Shown: positions 50,959 to 60,060, counted from the stretch's first letter. The stretch is 64,000 nucleotides of DNA from Amycolatopsis sp. DSM 110486 (GCF_019468465.1 NZ_CP080519.1:62001-126000), one strand, 5' to 3'. Program-made: numbers and translations. Notes: generated by a model from the sequence alone, not told the origin.

Positions 50959-51942
50959 TCAGCTCCTTTCGGCGATCGCGGTCAGCAGGGTCCGCAGCAC
51001 GCGTCGGGTCGGGCGGTACGGTTCGTCGCTGCGCTCGTCGAGGAAGGCCCGGAGCCCGCTGACCTGCATGACCACGGTTTTGAAGGTCGAGAAAACCACC
51101 CACCACTCCAGCGCCGTCTCGTCGACGTCGAGGCCGGTGGTCTCGCGATAGTGGCGGACGAGATCGTCGCGTTCCCACACGCCCTCGATGAGGTGCTCGC
51201 GGCGACGCAGGGGCTGCACGACCCAGCCGAGGTCTTCCAGCGGGTCGCCGAGGTGCGCGAGCTCCCAGTCGAGCAGCGCGGAAATGTGGTTGCCTTGCAG
51301 CAGGATGTTGCCGGGCTTGAAATCCGCGTGCACGAGCACGGTGCGCGGCGACGCGGGAGCGTGCTCGCGCAGCCACGCAACAGCAAGGTCCACTTCGGGC
51401 AGTGCTTCGAGCTGGTCCTGGCGCAACACGGTCTCCCAGCGGTTCAGCTCGGCCAGCGCCGCCTGTTCCCCCGGATCTTCGAGCACGGCGCCGAGGCCGG
51501 TCGAGCGCCAGTCGACGGAGTGGACTTGGGCCAGCAGTTCGCAGAACCGCCGGGCCAGGTCGGCGCGTTCGGCCGGCGGGCGGTCGCCGTTGACCACGCG
51601 GTAGTCGCAGTCGCCGGGTTCGCGGCGCATGATCAGCGACGGTTTGCCGAGCCACCGGCCGTCCGAGTCGAGCCAGCGGGCCTGCGGCGCCGGGAGCCCG
51701 CTCGGTTCCAGGGCGCGCAGGACGGCGAACTCCGTGCCGCGGTCGGTGTCGACCAGGCCGCCTTCGGGGTCGCGGCGCAGGATCAGCGGCTCGCGTTCGT
51801 CCGTGGCGGGATCGACGAGGTCGAACACCCAGTTCTCCCGCGAGCGGCCGACGCCGACGCGGGTCAGGTCGACGATCTTCGGGACCGAGCCGAGCTGCGC
51901 CGAGAGGAACTCGTGCAGCTGCTCGTCGAGCGTGCTGGTCAT
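50959..51942 (-). CDS. APH-like phosphotransferase (LvaA/ACAD10-type kinase)
   Basis: A 327-residue kinase of the aminoglycoside phosphotransferase fold. GVGRSRENWVFDL forms the glycine loop, the Brenner motif is HADFKPGN (205-212, catalytic Asp207), and DWELAHLGDP (225-234) binds metal. The branch with ILRRDPEGGL and DWELAHLGDP contains the ACAD10/11 kinase domains and LvaA, which phosphorylate the 4-hydroxyl of hydroxyacyl-CoAs rather than antibiotics. It overlaps the upstream CoA-transferase (ATGA). In this cluster it probably activates a hydroxyacyl-CoA for elimination. Confidence 0.88.
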   Translation of the reverse strand: MTSTLDEQLHEFLSAQLGSVPKIVDLTRVGVGRSRENWVFDLVDPATDEREPLILRRDPEGGLVDTDRGTEFAVLRALEPSGLPAPQARWLDSDGRWLGKPSLIMRREPGDCDYRVVNGDRPPAERADLARRFCELLAQVHSVDWRSTGLGAVLEDPGEQAALAELNRWETVLRQDQLEALPEVDLAVAWLREHAPASPRTVLVHADFKPGNILLQGNHISALLDWELAHLGDPLEDLGWVVQPLRRREHLIEGVWERDDLVRHYRETTGLDVDETALEWWVVFSTFKTVVMQVSGLRAFLDERSDEPYRPTRRVLRTLLTAIAERS

Positions 51943-53153
51943 GGCGTCTCCCGCAGTGAGGAACGGTGGCCGGGGGCCGCGATGGCGATGAGGGCGTCGG
52001 CACGCTCGGTGAGGCTTTTGCCGCGCAGGTCGGCGATCCCGTGTTCGGTGACGACGACGTCCACATGGGACCGTGGTGTGGTGACGGCACCGGCGTGCAA
52101 GCCGCGCACGATGCGGGACCGGGTGCCCTCGCCCGTCGTGGCGGGGAGCATCACGACCGAACAGCCGTCCCGCGACTGCTGGGCCGCGCGCAGGTAGTCG
52201 GGCTGGCCGCCGATCCCGCCGACGTAGCCGGAGCCGAGCTCCTCCGCGTTGACCTGACCGGTGAGATCCACCTGCAGCGCGGAGTTCATCGCCACGAAGT
52301 GGTCGACGTCGGCGAACGCGCCCGGCCGCGACAGGTCCGAGACGGGCCGCACGAGCACCCCGGATTCGACCACCCAGTCGTAGAGCTCCGGGGAGCCGGC
52401 GGCCTCGCAGATCGTCACGGCGCCCGGCTCGTCGCTCAGCGCGCCGGAGCGGGCGAGGTCGAGCAGCCAGGAGCCGGCGAGCGTCGAGTGCACGCGCAGG
52501 TCGCGTCGGGACTCCAACGCCCGGCCGATCGCCGACGGCAGCGTGCCGACGCCGAGCTGGATCGTCGCACCGTCGGGCACCAGGCCGGCGACGTGCCGCG
52601 CGATCGTTTCGTGCACCGGCCCGGTCGTGCCGGCCGTGATCGTCGGCATCGGCCGGGAGCTGAGCACGGTCGCCGTCAGCTGCGAGGAGTGCACGCGGGG
52701 CGCGCTCGTGTGCGGCAGGCGGTCGTTGACCTCGGCGACGACGGCGCGGGCACGGCCGAGCAGGTCGTAGGTGTAGTCGACGGACAGACCGAGGCTGTGG
52801 TGACCGGTCTCGTCGGCGCTCGACACCTGCAGCGCCACCACGATCTGCTCGGGGTTGCGGCTCGCGAGCGCGCGCGGGACGTCGCGGAAGTGACACGGGA
52901 TCACGGAGACGGTGCCGTTCGCGGCGAGCCGGCCGAGCGGGCCCAGCGCGCCGAACGACACCAGCGGCAGCTCACGGGCGGCCGGGCCGGTGAGCGCGGT
53001 GCTGTGGCTGAGCCCGACGAACACCTCGACGTCGGGCGGGGCCGCCCGCACCAGCTGTTCGAGCAGGGGCGTCGGCTCGCCGGTGCCCTGCGCGACCACG
53101 ACGAGGTCGCCGGGTTTCAGGACGCCGGTGAGCCAGCCCTCGTCCGCGGTCAC
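51939..53153 (-). CDS. Acetyl-CoA hydrolase/4-hydroxybutyrate CoA-transferase family protein
   Basis: A 404-residue family I CoA-transferase. It carries the N-terminal domain (LVVVAQGTGEPTPLLEQLVRAAPPDVEVFVG) and the C-terminal domain with TIQLGVGTLPSAIGRALE, HFVAMNSALQVDLTGQVNAEELG, VGGIGGQPDYLRAAQQS and DVVVTEHGIADLRGKSL, all standard for 4-hydroxybutyrate CoA-transferases. The Glu in VNAEE or GVGT region acts in catalysis by family precedent. GTG 53153 overlaps the cyclase stop. It would load a short hydroxyacid onto CoA. Confidence 0.93.
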   Translation of the reverse strand: MTADEGWLTGVLKPGDLVVVAQGTGEPTPLLEQLVRAAPPDVEVFVGLSHSTALTGPAARELPLVSFGALGPLGRLAANGTVSVIPCHFRDVPRALASRNPEQIVVALQVSSADETGHHSLGLSVDYTYDLLGRARAVVAEVNDRLPHTSAPRVHSSQLTATVLSSRPMPTITAGTTGPVHETIARHVAGLVPDGATIQLGVGTLPSAIGRALESRRDLRVHSTLAGSWLLDLARSGALSDEPGAVTICEAAGSPELYDWVVESGVLVRPVSDLSRPGAFADVDHFVAMNSALQVDLTGQVNAEELGSGYVGGIGGQPDYLRAAQQSRDGCSVVMLPATTGEGTRSRIVRGLHAGAVTTPRSHVDVVVTEHGIADLRGKSLTERADALIAIAAPGHRSSLRETP

Positions 53154-54025
53154 AGGACGACCACCGGCGTGACCGGAGTGGCCGTCGAGCCGACGAGCGG
53201 GATCGGGGCGAAGACGAACAGGAACGTCGACCGCGATTCGGCCGCCAGCGCGTCACCGAGCCCGGCCAGCTCGAGGTTCTCCAGCAGCGGCACGCCGTGC
53301 TGGTGCAGGAGCAGCAGGTGCGCGGGGAACCCGCTGGTCGCCGACTGCTGCTCCACGGCGTAGTTGTCGGCGCCGACGAGCGCGACGTCGCGGTCGGCCA
53401 GCCAGCGCGCGGCTTCCTCCGTGATCCCGGGCTCGTCCGCGAAGTAGTCACCGCCGCGGCCTTGCGTTTCCAGCCAGCCGGTGCGGATCAGCACGGCGTC
53501 GCCGATTTCGGGCGTGACACCGGTTTCCGCGATGCCGCGGCGCAGCTCGTCGACCCCGACGGGGGCGCTCGGCTCCAGCGGGCCGCCGGTCGCGGCCACC
53601 AGGTCCACGAGCACCCCGCGCGTCACGACCGGGAGCAGCTTTTCGGCACCGCAGCGCTGGGCGCCGCGCGTGGTGCGCGTCGAGGCCTGCGAGTGTCCAT
53701 TGTAGATCTCCTCGCCCGTCCACGCGTGGGACAGCGAGTCGACGTGGGTGCCGCTGTGCGTCGGGAACTGCACGGTGTCCTCGGCGAACCGGAAGCCGCC
53801 CGGCGAACGCGCACCCAGGGCGTAGTCGCCGGCGTCGCGGTTCATGAACCGCATCGGCCCCGGCCGGTGGCGCGGCGACGCGGTGGCCGGGCCGAGCGGC
53901 TGGGCGAGGCTGAGCGTCCGGCCCGACCGCACGAGCCCGGCCGCGCGGCGCGTGACGTCGGGGGTGACGAGGTTGAGGGCGCCGGCCTCGTCGCCGGTGC
54001 CCCAGCGGCCCCAGTTGCCCGTCAT
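53150..54025 (-). CDS. Cyclase-family metal-dependent hydrolase (kynurenine formamidase-like)
   Basis: A 291-residue enzyme of the KynB/cyclase family. The metal-binding motif is complete: His90, SGTHVD (91-96), and His100 in HSGTHVDSLSH; LVDLVAATGG and AVLIRTGWLET follow. Such enzymes hydrolyse N-formyl or other amide and lactone bonds. The N-terminal segment WGRWGTGDEAGALNLVTP is typical of actinobacterial long forms. ATG 54025 overlaps the acyl-CoA synthetase stop. It may open a cyclic precursor of the hydroxyacid handled by the next genes. Confidence 0.9.
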   Translation of the reverse strand: MTGNWGRWGTGDEAGALNLVTPDVTRRAAGLVRSGRTLSLAQPLGPATASPRHRPGPMRFMNRDAGDYALGARSPGGFRFAEDTVQFPTHSGTHVDSLSHAWTGEEIYNGHSQASTRTTRGAQRCGAEKLLPVVTRGVLVDLVAATGGPLEPSAPVGVDELRRGIAETGVTPEIGDAVLIRTGWLETQGRGGDYFADEPGITEEAARWLADRDVALVGADNYAVEQQSATSGFPAHLLLLHQHGVPLLENLELAGLGDALAAESRSTFLFVFAPIPLVGSTATPVTPVVVL

Positions 54026-55617
54026 GGCGTGCCTGCTTTCAGCTTGTCCTGCACGAGTTTCTCCGCCTCGTCGCGCAACGTCCGGCGGACGAGCTTGCCG
54101 GTGCCGGTCTTCGGCAGCTGTTCGACGATCGCCACCGCCCACGGCACCTTGTACCCCGCGATGCGCTCCTTGCAGTGGGCGATCACGTCCTGCGCGGTGA
54201 GCTTTCCGCCGCGCGCCACGACGAACGCCACCACGACCTCGTCGCGGCTCGGGTGCGGCGCGCCGAGCACCACAGCCTCGGCCACCTCCGGATGGCCCGA
54301 CAGGAAGCTCTCGACCTCGGCCGGGGAGACGTTGATGCCGGAGGTCTTGATCATGTCGGTGATCCGGCCGACGAACGAGACGGTGCCGTCGGCGTTGACC
54401 ATTCCACGGTCGCCGGTGCGGAACCAGCCGTCGCCGGTGAAGGCGTCCGCGTTGGCTTCGTCGTCGTTGAGGTAGCCCGGCGTCAGGCGGCCGCGCACCT
54501 GCAGCTCCCCCGGCTCGCCCGCGGGCAGCAGCGCGCCGGTTTCCTGGTCGGCCACCCGGATCTCGACGCCGGTCAGCGGCTCGCCCTGCGTGCTCAGGCG
54601 CGTTCCGAGCGGCATGCGATGGTCGGTCACGCAGCAGTTGCCGTAGGTCTCGGTCGAGCCGTAGACGTTGCACATCTCGCTGATGCCCAGCTGCGTGATC
54701 GCGCGCTCGACTTCTTCGGGGCGGCCGATGGTCAGCCCGGTGCGCAACGAGTCCACCGCCCGCACGCGCTCCGCCGGTCCGTTGACGAGCGCGTCGACCA
54801 TGGCGGGCAACAGGTACGCGGCCGTCACGCGCTCCGCCGCCATCAGCTCGGCCGCGATTCGGGGTTCGAACTGCTCCTGCAGCACGAAGCACGCCTGGTG
54901 CGTCATCGTGGTCATGAGCGCGTTGGCGCAGCCGAAACTCCAGAACAGCGGGGAGCCGAACCACACGCGGTCGTCGGCGGACAGGCCCATGCGCTCGCCG
55001 ATGTGGAAGCCGTTGAGGATCAGGTCGCGATGGCACAGCGGGACGGCCTTGGGGTTCTTCGTGGAGCCCGAGGTGTAGAGCACGAAGGCGGGTTCGCCGG
55101 GATCGGCTTTCGCCGGGGTGGCCGGCGGCTTCGGCAGATCGGCCCACGCCAGCGCCCCGTCCGGCACGGCGTCGCCGAGCACGACGACGTGCCTCAGCTC
55201 CGGGAACACCTCCCCCGGTTTCCCCAGGTCCGGCACCAGCTTCCGCAGCTCGCCGACGAGGTCGTTGCCCCGTACCCGGTCCACCATCACCAGCACCGAC
55301 GCTTTCGAGCTGGTCAGCAGGTACTCGATGTCGTAGGCCTTGACCCACGTGTTGAACGCGTCGACCCGCGCCCCGGCCGCCATCGCCCCGAACGCCACCG
55401 GCACCCACGCGGCATCGTTCGGCGCCAGCAGCGCGACGACGTCCCCTTCACCGACGCCGATCCCCTGCAACGCCCTGCGCGCGTCGTCCATCCGCTCGTT
55501 CAGCTGCGCGTACGTCAGCCGCACGCCGCCGACCACGAAGGCCTCCCGTTCCGGATCGGCCGCGGCACCCGCGCGCAGCAGGTCGGGCAGGGTCTCGGCA
55601 GCAGGCGTCGTGGTCAT
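54022..55617 (-). CDS. AMP-dependent acyl-CoA synthetase/ligase
   Basis: A 531-residue class I adenylate-forming enzyme. Core motifs: A3 FVLYTSGSTKNPKAVP (about 178), A5 YGSTETYGN, A7 GWFRTGDRG, A8 VGRITDMIKTSGINVSPAEVE, A10 LPKTGTGKLVRR with the catalytic lysine. It forms an acyl-adenylate and then a CoA thioester; the acid is unknown. ATG 55617 opens the operon 54022-49418 on the minus strand. An imperfect palindrome CGAAT-CGAA-ATTCG (55646-55659) lies just upstream. Confidence 0.95.
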   Translation of the reverse strand: MTTTPAAETLPDLLRAGAAADPEREAFVVGGVRLTYAQLNERMDDARRALQGIGVGEGDVVALLAPNDAAWVPVAFGAMAAGARVDAFNTWVKAYDIEYLLTSSKASVLVMVDRVRGNDLVGELRKLVPDLGKPGEVFPELRHVVVLGDAVPDGALAWADLPKPPATPAKADPGEPAFVLYTSGSTKNPKAVPLCHRDLILNGFHIGERMGLSADDRVWFGSPLFWSFGCANALMTTMTHQACFVLQEQFEPRIAAELMAAERVTAAYLLPAMVDALVNGPAERVRAVDSLRTGLTIGRPEEVERAITQLGISEMCNVYGSTETYGNCCVTDHRMPLGTRLSTQGEPLTGVEIRVADQETGALLPAGEPGELQVRGRLTPGYLNDDEANADAFTGDGWFRTGDRGMVNADGTVSFVGRITDMIKTSGINVSPAEVESFLSGHPEVAEAVVLGAPHPSRDEVVVAFVVARGGKLTAQDVIAHCKERIAGYKVPWAVAIVEQLPKTGTGKLVRRTLRDEAEKLVQDKLKAGTP

Positions 55618-55645
55618 CGCGACATCATCGTCACTTTCGTAATCT

Positions 55646-55659
55646 CGAATCGAAATTCG
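55646..55659. promoter_or_regulatory. Small dyad upstream of the acyl-CoA synthetase operon
   Basis: Five-bp arms CGAAT and ATTCG with a 4-bp spacer, in the only AT-rich patch of the 198-bp gap, 29 bp before the synthetase start. It is a possible operator or promoter element; no regulator gene adjoins. Confidence 0.35.
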
Positions 55660-55815
55660 TATATCCGTAAGCTACCGGCCGCGCGCCGAGGGAGTCAAGA
55701 CGATCGGCAGCTGCGGCGAGAGCCGGCCGCGGGCACGACAACGCCGGCCCCGGAACCACCGCTGGTACCAACGGGTTCCGCAGGGCCACGACGAAGTCCG
55801 GCGACAGCCGGTATC

Positions 55816-56994
55816 TCACGCCCGGGGCGGGCCTGCGATTCCGCGGGCGATGACGTCGTCGGCGTCCACACCGGACTCCGCGAGCAGGGCGCGCGTGTGC
55901 TGGCCCAGCGCGGGGACGTCGCCCATGCGGGCTTCGACGTCGGCGAAGGTCGCGGGCGGCAGCAGGGCGTCGATCTCGGCGAACTCGGTGCCGACCTTGC
56001 GCCAGCGGTCACGGGCGCGCAGCTGGGGGTGGTCGACGACCTGGCCGACTTCCTTGAGCTGAGCGGCGGGAACGCCGGCCGCGGCGAGGCGCTCGTCGAG
56101 CTCGGCGTTGGTCCAGCGGACGGTGTGGCCGGCGACCGCGGCGTCGCAGGCGGCGCGGTGGGCGACGCGGTCGACGTTGGTGGTGAACCGCGGGTCGTCG
56201 GCGAGTTCGGGGGCCTCGAGCACGGCGGTGACCAGGGTGCGCCAGCCGCTGTCGTTCTGGACGCCGATCAGCATCTGGCCATCGCGGGCCGGGAAGGCGT
56301 CGTACGGGGCGATCGAGCTGTGGCTCAGCCCCATGCGGGCGGGCTGGGTGCCGGCGTACATCTGCGTGTAGAGCGCGTAGCCCATCCACTCGACGGTGGC
56401 CTCCAGCATCGAGACCTCGATGGTGGCGCCCTCGCCGGTGCGCCAGCGGCGCAGCAGCGCGGCCAGCACGGCCTGCGAGCAGTACATGCCCGACGCGATG
56501 TCGGCGGTCGGGATGCCGGTCTTCGCCGGCGTCTCGGGCGTGCCAGTGATGGCGATGAGCCCGGCCTCGGCCTGGATGAGCATGTCGTAGGCCTTGCGCT
56601 GCTCCATCGGCCCGCCGGCGCCGAAGCCGGACACGTTCACCACGACCAGTTCCGGGTGCTCGGCGCGCAGATCACCGAACCCGAGGCGGTCGGCGGCACC
56701 GGGGGCGAGGTTCTGCACGAACACGTCCGCGCCGGCGACGAGCCGGCGCGCGATGTCGCGGCCCTCCGGCACTTTCAGGTCGAGCGCGATCGACTCCTTG
56801 CCCCGGTTGAGCCACACGAAATGCGCCCCGGTGCCGTGGACGACGTGGTCGTAGCCGCGCGCGAAGTCGCCACCGTCGATGCGCTCGATCTTGATCACGC
56901 GGGCACCGAGGTCGGCGAGGTTGCGGGTGGCCAGAGGAGCGGCGACGGCCTGCTCGACCGCGACGACGGTGACCCCTTCGAGCGGGCGCGTCAC
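55816..56994 (-). CDS. Family III CoA-transferase (CaiB/BaiF)
   Basis: A 392-residue CoA-transferase with VTVVAVEQAVAAPLATRNLADLGARVIKIE, NRGKESIALDLKVPEGRDI, LAPGAADRLGFG, catalytic Asp in KAYDMLIQAEAG (about residue 137), and GEGATIEVSMLEATVEWM. The GTG start overlaps the acyl-CoA dehydrogenase stop (GTGA), so the two form a two-gene operon. It is the third family III enzyme in the window and likely activates a specific acid for the dehydrogenase. A 198-bp gap separates it from the synthetase operon. Confidence 0.94.
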   Translation of the reverse strand: MTRPLEGVTVVAVEQAVAAPLATRNLADLGARVIKIERIDGGDFARGYDHVVHGTGAHFVWLNRGKESIALDLKVPEGRDIARRLVAGADVFVQNLAPGAADRLGFGDLRAEHPELVVVNVSGFGAGGPMEQRKAYDMLIQAEAGLIAITGTPETPAKTGIPTADIASGMYCSQAVLAALLRRWRTGEGATIEVSMLEATVEWMGYALYTQMYAGTQPARMGLSHSSIAPYDAFPARDGQMLIGVQNDSGWRTLVTAVLEAPELADDPRFTTNVDRVAHRAACDAAVAGHTVRWTNAELDERLAAAGVPAAQLKEVGQVVDHPQLRARDRWRKVGTEFAEIDALLPPATFADVEARMGDVPALGQHTRALLAESGVDADDVIARGIAGPPRA

Positions 56995-58169
56995 GACTGC
57001 TTCCGCTTCTCGGCGCGCACGAGCCCGCCGCCGACGATGAGCCGCTGGATTTCGCTGGTCCCTTCGTAGAGCCGCATGAGCCGCACGTCGCGGTAGATAC
57101 GCTCGACCGGGACCTCGCGCAGGTAGCCGCTGCCGCCGTGGATCTGCACCGCCAGGTCGGCGGTCTTGCCGGCCATCTCGGTGCAGAACAGCTTCGCCGC
57201 CGACGGCGCGATCCGGCGGTCCTCCCCCGTCACGTACAGCCGCGCGGCCTCGCGGGCCAGCGCCCGGCCGGCGAGCACGCCCGTCTGCTGGTCGGCGATC
57301 ATCGCCTGCACCAGCTGGAAGTCCCCGATCACCGTGCCGCCCTGGGTCGCGGTCGCGGCGTAGGAGACCGACTCGTCGAGCGCCCGTTGCGCGGCACCGA
57401 CGGCCAGCCCGGCCATGTGGACGCGGCCGCGGGCCAGCGACGTCATCGCGGCCCTGTACCCGACCTCACCGTCTCCGCCGACCAGGGCCTCGGGGCCGAC
57501 GCGGACCCCGGTGAAGGTGACTTCCGCGGTGCGCGAGCCCTCCTGCCCCATCTTGGCGTCCTTCGGGCCGACCGTGATTCCCGGCGCGTCGGCCGGCACG
57601 AGGAACACCGCGATGCCCGTGCCGGAATCCGACGCCGGCCGCGTGCGGGCGAACACGACGAACAGGCCGGCCTCGGTGGCGTTGGTGATGAACTGCTTGC
57701 CGCCGTCGATGACCCAGCCGTCGCCGTCCGGTTTGGCGGTGGTGCGCAGGCCTGCCGGGTTCGACCCGGCGCCGGGTTCGGTGAGCGCGAACGAGGCGAC
57801 GATCTCGCCCGAGGCGATGCCCGGCAACCACCGCGCGCGCTGCTCCTCGGTGCCGAACCCGACCAGGACCTGGCCCGCGATGCCGTTGTTCGTGCCGAAC
57901 ATCGAGCGCAGGGACAGCGACGTGTACCCCAGCGCCATGGCGACCTCGACGTCCTGCACGAGATCGAGGCCGAGACCGCCCCACTCCTGCGGGATCGCGT
58001 AGCCGAACAACCCCATCTCGGCGGCTTGGGCCCGAAGATCGGCGGGAATGGCGTCCGTGGTCATGATCTCGACCTCGCGAGGCATCACGCGGGTGCGCAC
58101 GAAGTCGTTGATCTGACCGAGGACGGCCGCGAACACGTCGTCGGGGACGTCGGGGTTGCCCAGGTACAT
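56991..58169 (-). CDS. Acyl-CoA dehydrogenase
   Basis: A 392-residue FAD-dependent enzyme. Conserved: YAIPQEWGGLGLDL, SFALTEPGAGSNPAGLRTTA (flavin loop), KQFITNATEAGLFVV, GQEGSRTAEVTFTGVRV, QIHGGSGYLREVPVERIYRDVRLMRLYEGTSEIQRLIV with the catalytic Glu of YEGTSE. ATG 58169 lacks a ribosome site; GATACT lies about 10 bases upstream, so a leaderless transcript is possible. Coupled with the CoA-transferase downstream. Chain-length preference cannot be read from sequence. Confidence 0.95.
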   Translation of the reverse strand: MYLGNPDVPDDVFAAVLGQINDFVRTRVMPREVEIMTTDAIPADLRAQAAEMGLFGYAIPQEWGGLGLDLVQDVEVAMALGYTSLSLRSMFGTNNGIAGQVLVGFGTEEQRARWLPGIASGEIVASFALTEPGAGSNPAGLRTTAKPDGDGWVIDGGKQFITNATEAGLFVVFARTRPASDSGTGIAVFLVPADAPGITVGPKDAKMGQEGSRTAEVTFTGVRVGPEALVGGDGEVGYRAAMTSLARGRVHMAGLAVGAAQRALDESVSYAATATQGGTVIGDFQLVQAMIADQQTGVLAGRALAREAARLYVTGEDRRIAPSAAKLFCTEMAGKTADLAVQIHGGSGYLREVPVERIYRDVRLMRLYEGTSEIQRLIVGGGLVRAEKRKQS

Positions 58170-58297
58170 GGCGATCAGTATCCGCCGAGCGGCCGCACCT
58201 CGCCCAGCCCCGCTCAGCCGCACGATTCCGTTTCGCCGCTGGTCCAGATGCCGAGAACGGCGTCCCGATCACTGAGAAGCTGAGCTAGGCTCACGAT

Positions 58298-59095
58298 GTG
58301 ACGTCCTACACCCATGGTCACCAGGAATCCGTGCTCCGCTCACATCGCTGGCGGACCGCCGAAAACTCGTGCGCGTACCTCCTGCCCCGGCTCGCGCCCG
58401 GGCAGGCGCTGCTCGACATCGGCAGCGGGCCCGGGACGATCACCGCCGACCTCGCCGCGCTGGTGGCTCCGGGCCGGGTCACCGGCGTCGAGATCACCGA
58501 CGCGGCCCGCCGGCTCGGCGAAGCAGAGGCCGCCCGGCGCGGCTTGGGCAACGTCGAGTTCGTTGTCGGCGACGTCCACGCGCTCGACTTCCCCGACGAC
58601 ACCTTCGACGTCGTCCACGCCCACCAAGTGCTGCAGCACGTCGCCGACCCGGTGCTGGCCCTGCGCGAAATGCGACGCGTGTGCCGCCCCGGCGGTCTCG
58701 TCGCCGCGCGCGACGCCGACTACCAGGCCTTCACCTGGCACCCCGCGGACCCGGCGCTCGACCGCTGGCTCGAGCTCTACCGCCAGGCCTTCCGCGCCAA
58801 CGGCAGCGAGCCCGACGCCGGCCGGCGGCTGCTCACCTGGGCCCACGCCGCGGGCTTCACCGACGTCGTCCCGTCGTCCGCCACGTGGTGCTTCGCCACA
58901 CCCGAAGACCGCGCCTACTGGGGCAGCATGTGGGCCGAGCGCGTCCTGAACTCCGACACCACCACCCAGATCCTCCGCGACGGCCTCGCGCAGCCGGCCG
59001 AGCTCGAGGAGATCTCCACCGCGTGGCGCCGCTGGGTCGACGACCCCGACGGCTGGTTTTCCGTCCTGCACGGCGAAATCGTGGCCGTCGCGTAA
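58298..59095 (+). CDS. Class I SAM-dependent methyltransferase
   Basis: A 265-residue methyltransferase of the UbiE/MenG-like type. Motif I is LLDIGSGPGTIT (about 39-50), motif II GVEITDAARRLGEAEA, and FVVGDVHALDFPDDTFDVVHAHQVLQHVADP and MRRVCRPGGLVAARDADY complete the SAM fold. GTG 58298 is only a few bases from TAGGCT, which could be the -10 of a leaderless mRNA. It is divergent from the acyl-CoA dehydrogenase. The substrate is unknown. Confidence 0.92.
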   Translation: MTSYTHGHQESVLRSHRWRTAENSCAYLLPRLAPGQALLDIGSGPGTITADLAALVAPGRVTGVEITDAARRLGEAEAARRGLGNVEFVVGDVHALDFPDDTFDVVHAHQVLQHVADPVLALREMRRVCRPGGLVAARDADYQAFTWHPADPALDRWLELYRQAFRANGSEPDAGRRLLTWAHAAGFTDVVPSSATWCFATPEDRAYWGSMWAERVLNSDTTTQILRDGLAQPAELEEISTAWRRWVDDPDGWFSVLHGEIVAVA

Positions 59096-59110
59096 AGCCA
59101 GCGCGAGAAA

Positions 59111-59440
59111 TCAGATTTCGTCGACCTGATACGCGACCACACTCGCGGGCACGAGCAGCGCACCGTTGCATTCCGCGGTCGCCGGGCCGAATCCGTACGG
59201 GACGAAATCACCCGCCGCGAACCAGAACGCGTTTCCGCTCGCACAGTGGGCGATCACGCGGTAGCCGTGACCTTCGCCGGGCAGGCACGAAACACTGATG
59301 CCCTGTCCGAAAAAGATGCTGTAGCGCTCCCCGAAACAGCCCGCCGCGGCGAACTGGTCACCACTCGCCGCGGCGGGAACAGCGGACAGACCCAGCAAAG
59401 AAAACAACACCGCGGCAAGAACAAGCAGATTCCGACGCAC
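59111..59440 (-). CDS. Small secreted cysteine-containing protein
   Basis: A 109-residue exported protein. The signal peptide (MRRNLLVLAAVLFSLLGLSA, cleavage near AAASG at about residue 26) is followed by a short domain with four cysteines (AAGCFGERY, VSCLPGEGH, AHCASGNAF, AECNGALL), which should form two disulfides. Similar short secreted proteins are common in Pseudonocardiaceae and have no known function. GGGAGG lies 5 bases before GTG 59440. It stands alone between the methyltransferase and MerR genes. Confidence 0.8.
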   Translation of the reverse strand: MRRNLLVLAAVLFSLLGLSAVPAAASGDQFAAAGCFGERYSIFFGQGISVSCLPGEGHGYRVIAHCASGNAFWFAAGDFVPYGFGPATAECNGALLVPASVVAYQVDEI

Positions 59441-59652
59441 AATTCCTCCCAGGCACGAGGATCTCGACCTTTTCCAGCGTAGAAGCGCGGGAGAATTACC
59501 GGCAATTCATCGGGCGAGTGAGTGAAAGCCAGCGGAACGTCACAGCGCTGCTCCATTGGAGCCGGCCCGGGCACCCACCGGACACGTCCGCGCGACGGCC
59601 CGGCACACCCCGCAGAACTCGGGACCGTTTCACTGCCGGCGCCCGGGGAGGC

Positions 59653-60045
59653 TCAGGACATGGCCTTGCTCCCGGCGTTCGCTGCCTTGACGTTGACGAC
59701 CGCGTCGAGGTAATCGGCGATCGCGTCCCGGTTGCGGGTCAGGAACTCGATGCGTTCGGTCAGCCGGTCTTGCTCGCGGTGCAGGGTGGTGATCATCTCG
59801 AGGGTCACGTCGGGCACGTAGATGGTCTGCGGCTTGTCCAGGCACGGCAGGAGCTGCTCGATGATGCGGGTCGGCAGCCCCGCGTCGAGCAGTCCCTTGA
59901 TCTGCCGGACGACGTCCACGTGCGACTCGGTGTACTCCCGGTACCCGTTGCCGCCGCGGCTCGGCGCGAGCAGGCCCTGTTCCTCGTAGTAGCGCAGCAG
60001 CCGGGTGGAGACGCCCGTGCGCTCCGCGAGCTCACCGATTCTCAT
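59653..60045 (-). CDS. MerR family transcriptional regulator
   Basis: A 130-residue MerR protein. The N-terminal winged helix (MRIGELAERTGVSTRLLRYYEEQGLLAPSRGGNGYREY) is canonical, followed by a helical dimerisation coil (RIIEQLLPCLDKPQTIYVPDVTLEMITTLHREQDRLTERIEFLT). Only one Cys lies in the ligand part, so metal sensing of the MerR/CueR kind is unlikely. It is divergent from an LLM oxidoreductase, with a classical MerR promoter dyad between the starts. The inducer may be a small electrophile or drug. Confidence 0.93.
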   Translation of the reverse strand: MRIGELAERTGVSTRLLRYYEEQGLLAPSRGGNGYREYTESHVDVVRQIKGLLDAGLPTRIIEQLLPCLDKPQTIYVPDVTLEMITTLHREQDRLTERIEFLTRNRDAIADYLDAVVNVKAANAGSKAMS

Positions 60046-60060
60046 GTGTCCGAGACTACG

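Noticed and set aside
50959..51942. Aminoglycoside resistance kinase.
   Set aside because: The sequence branch (DWELAHLGDP) and operon partners point to acyl-CoA metabolism rather than antibiotic modification.
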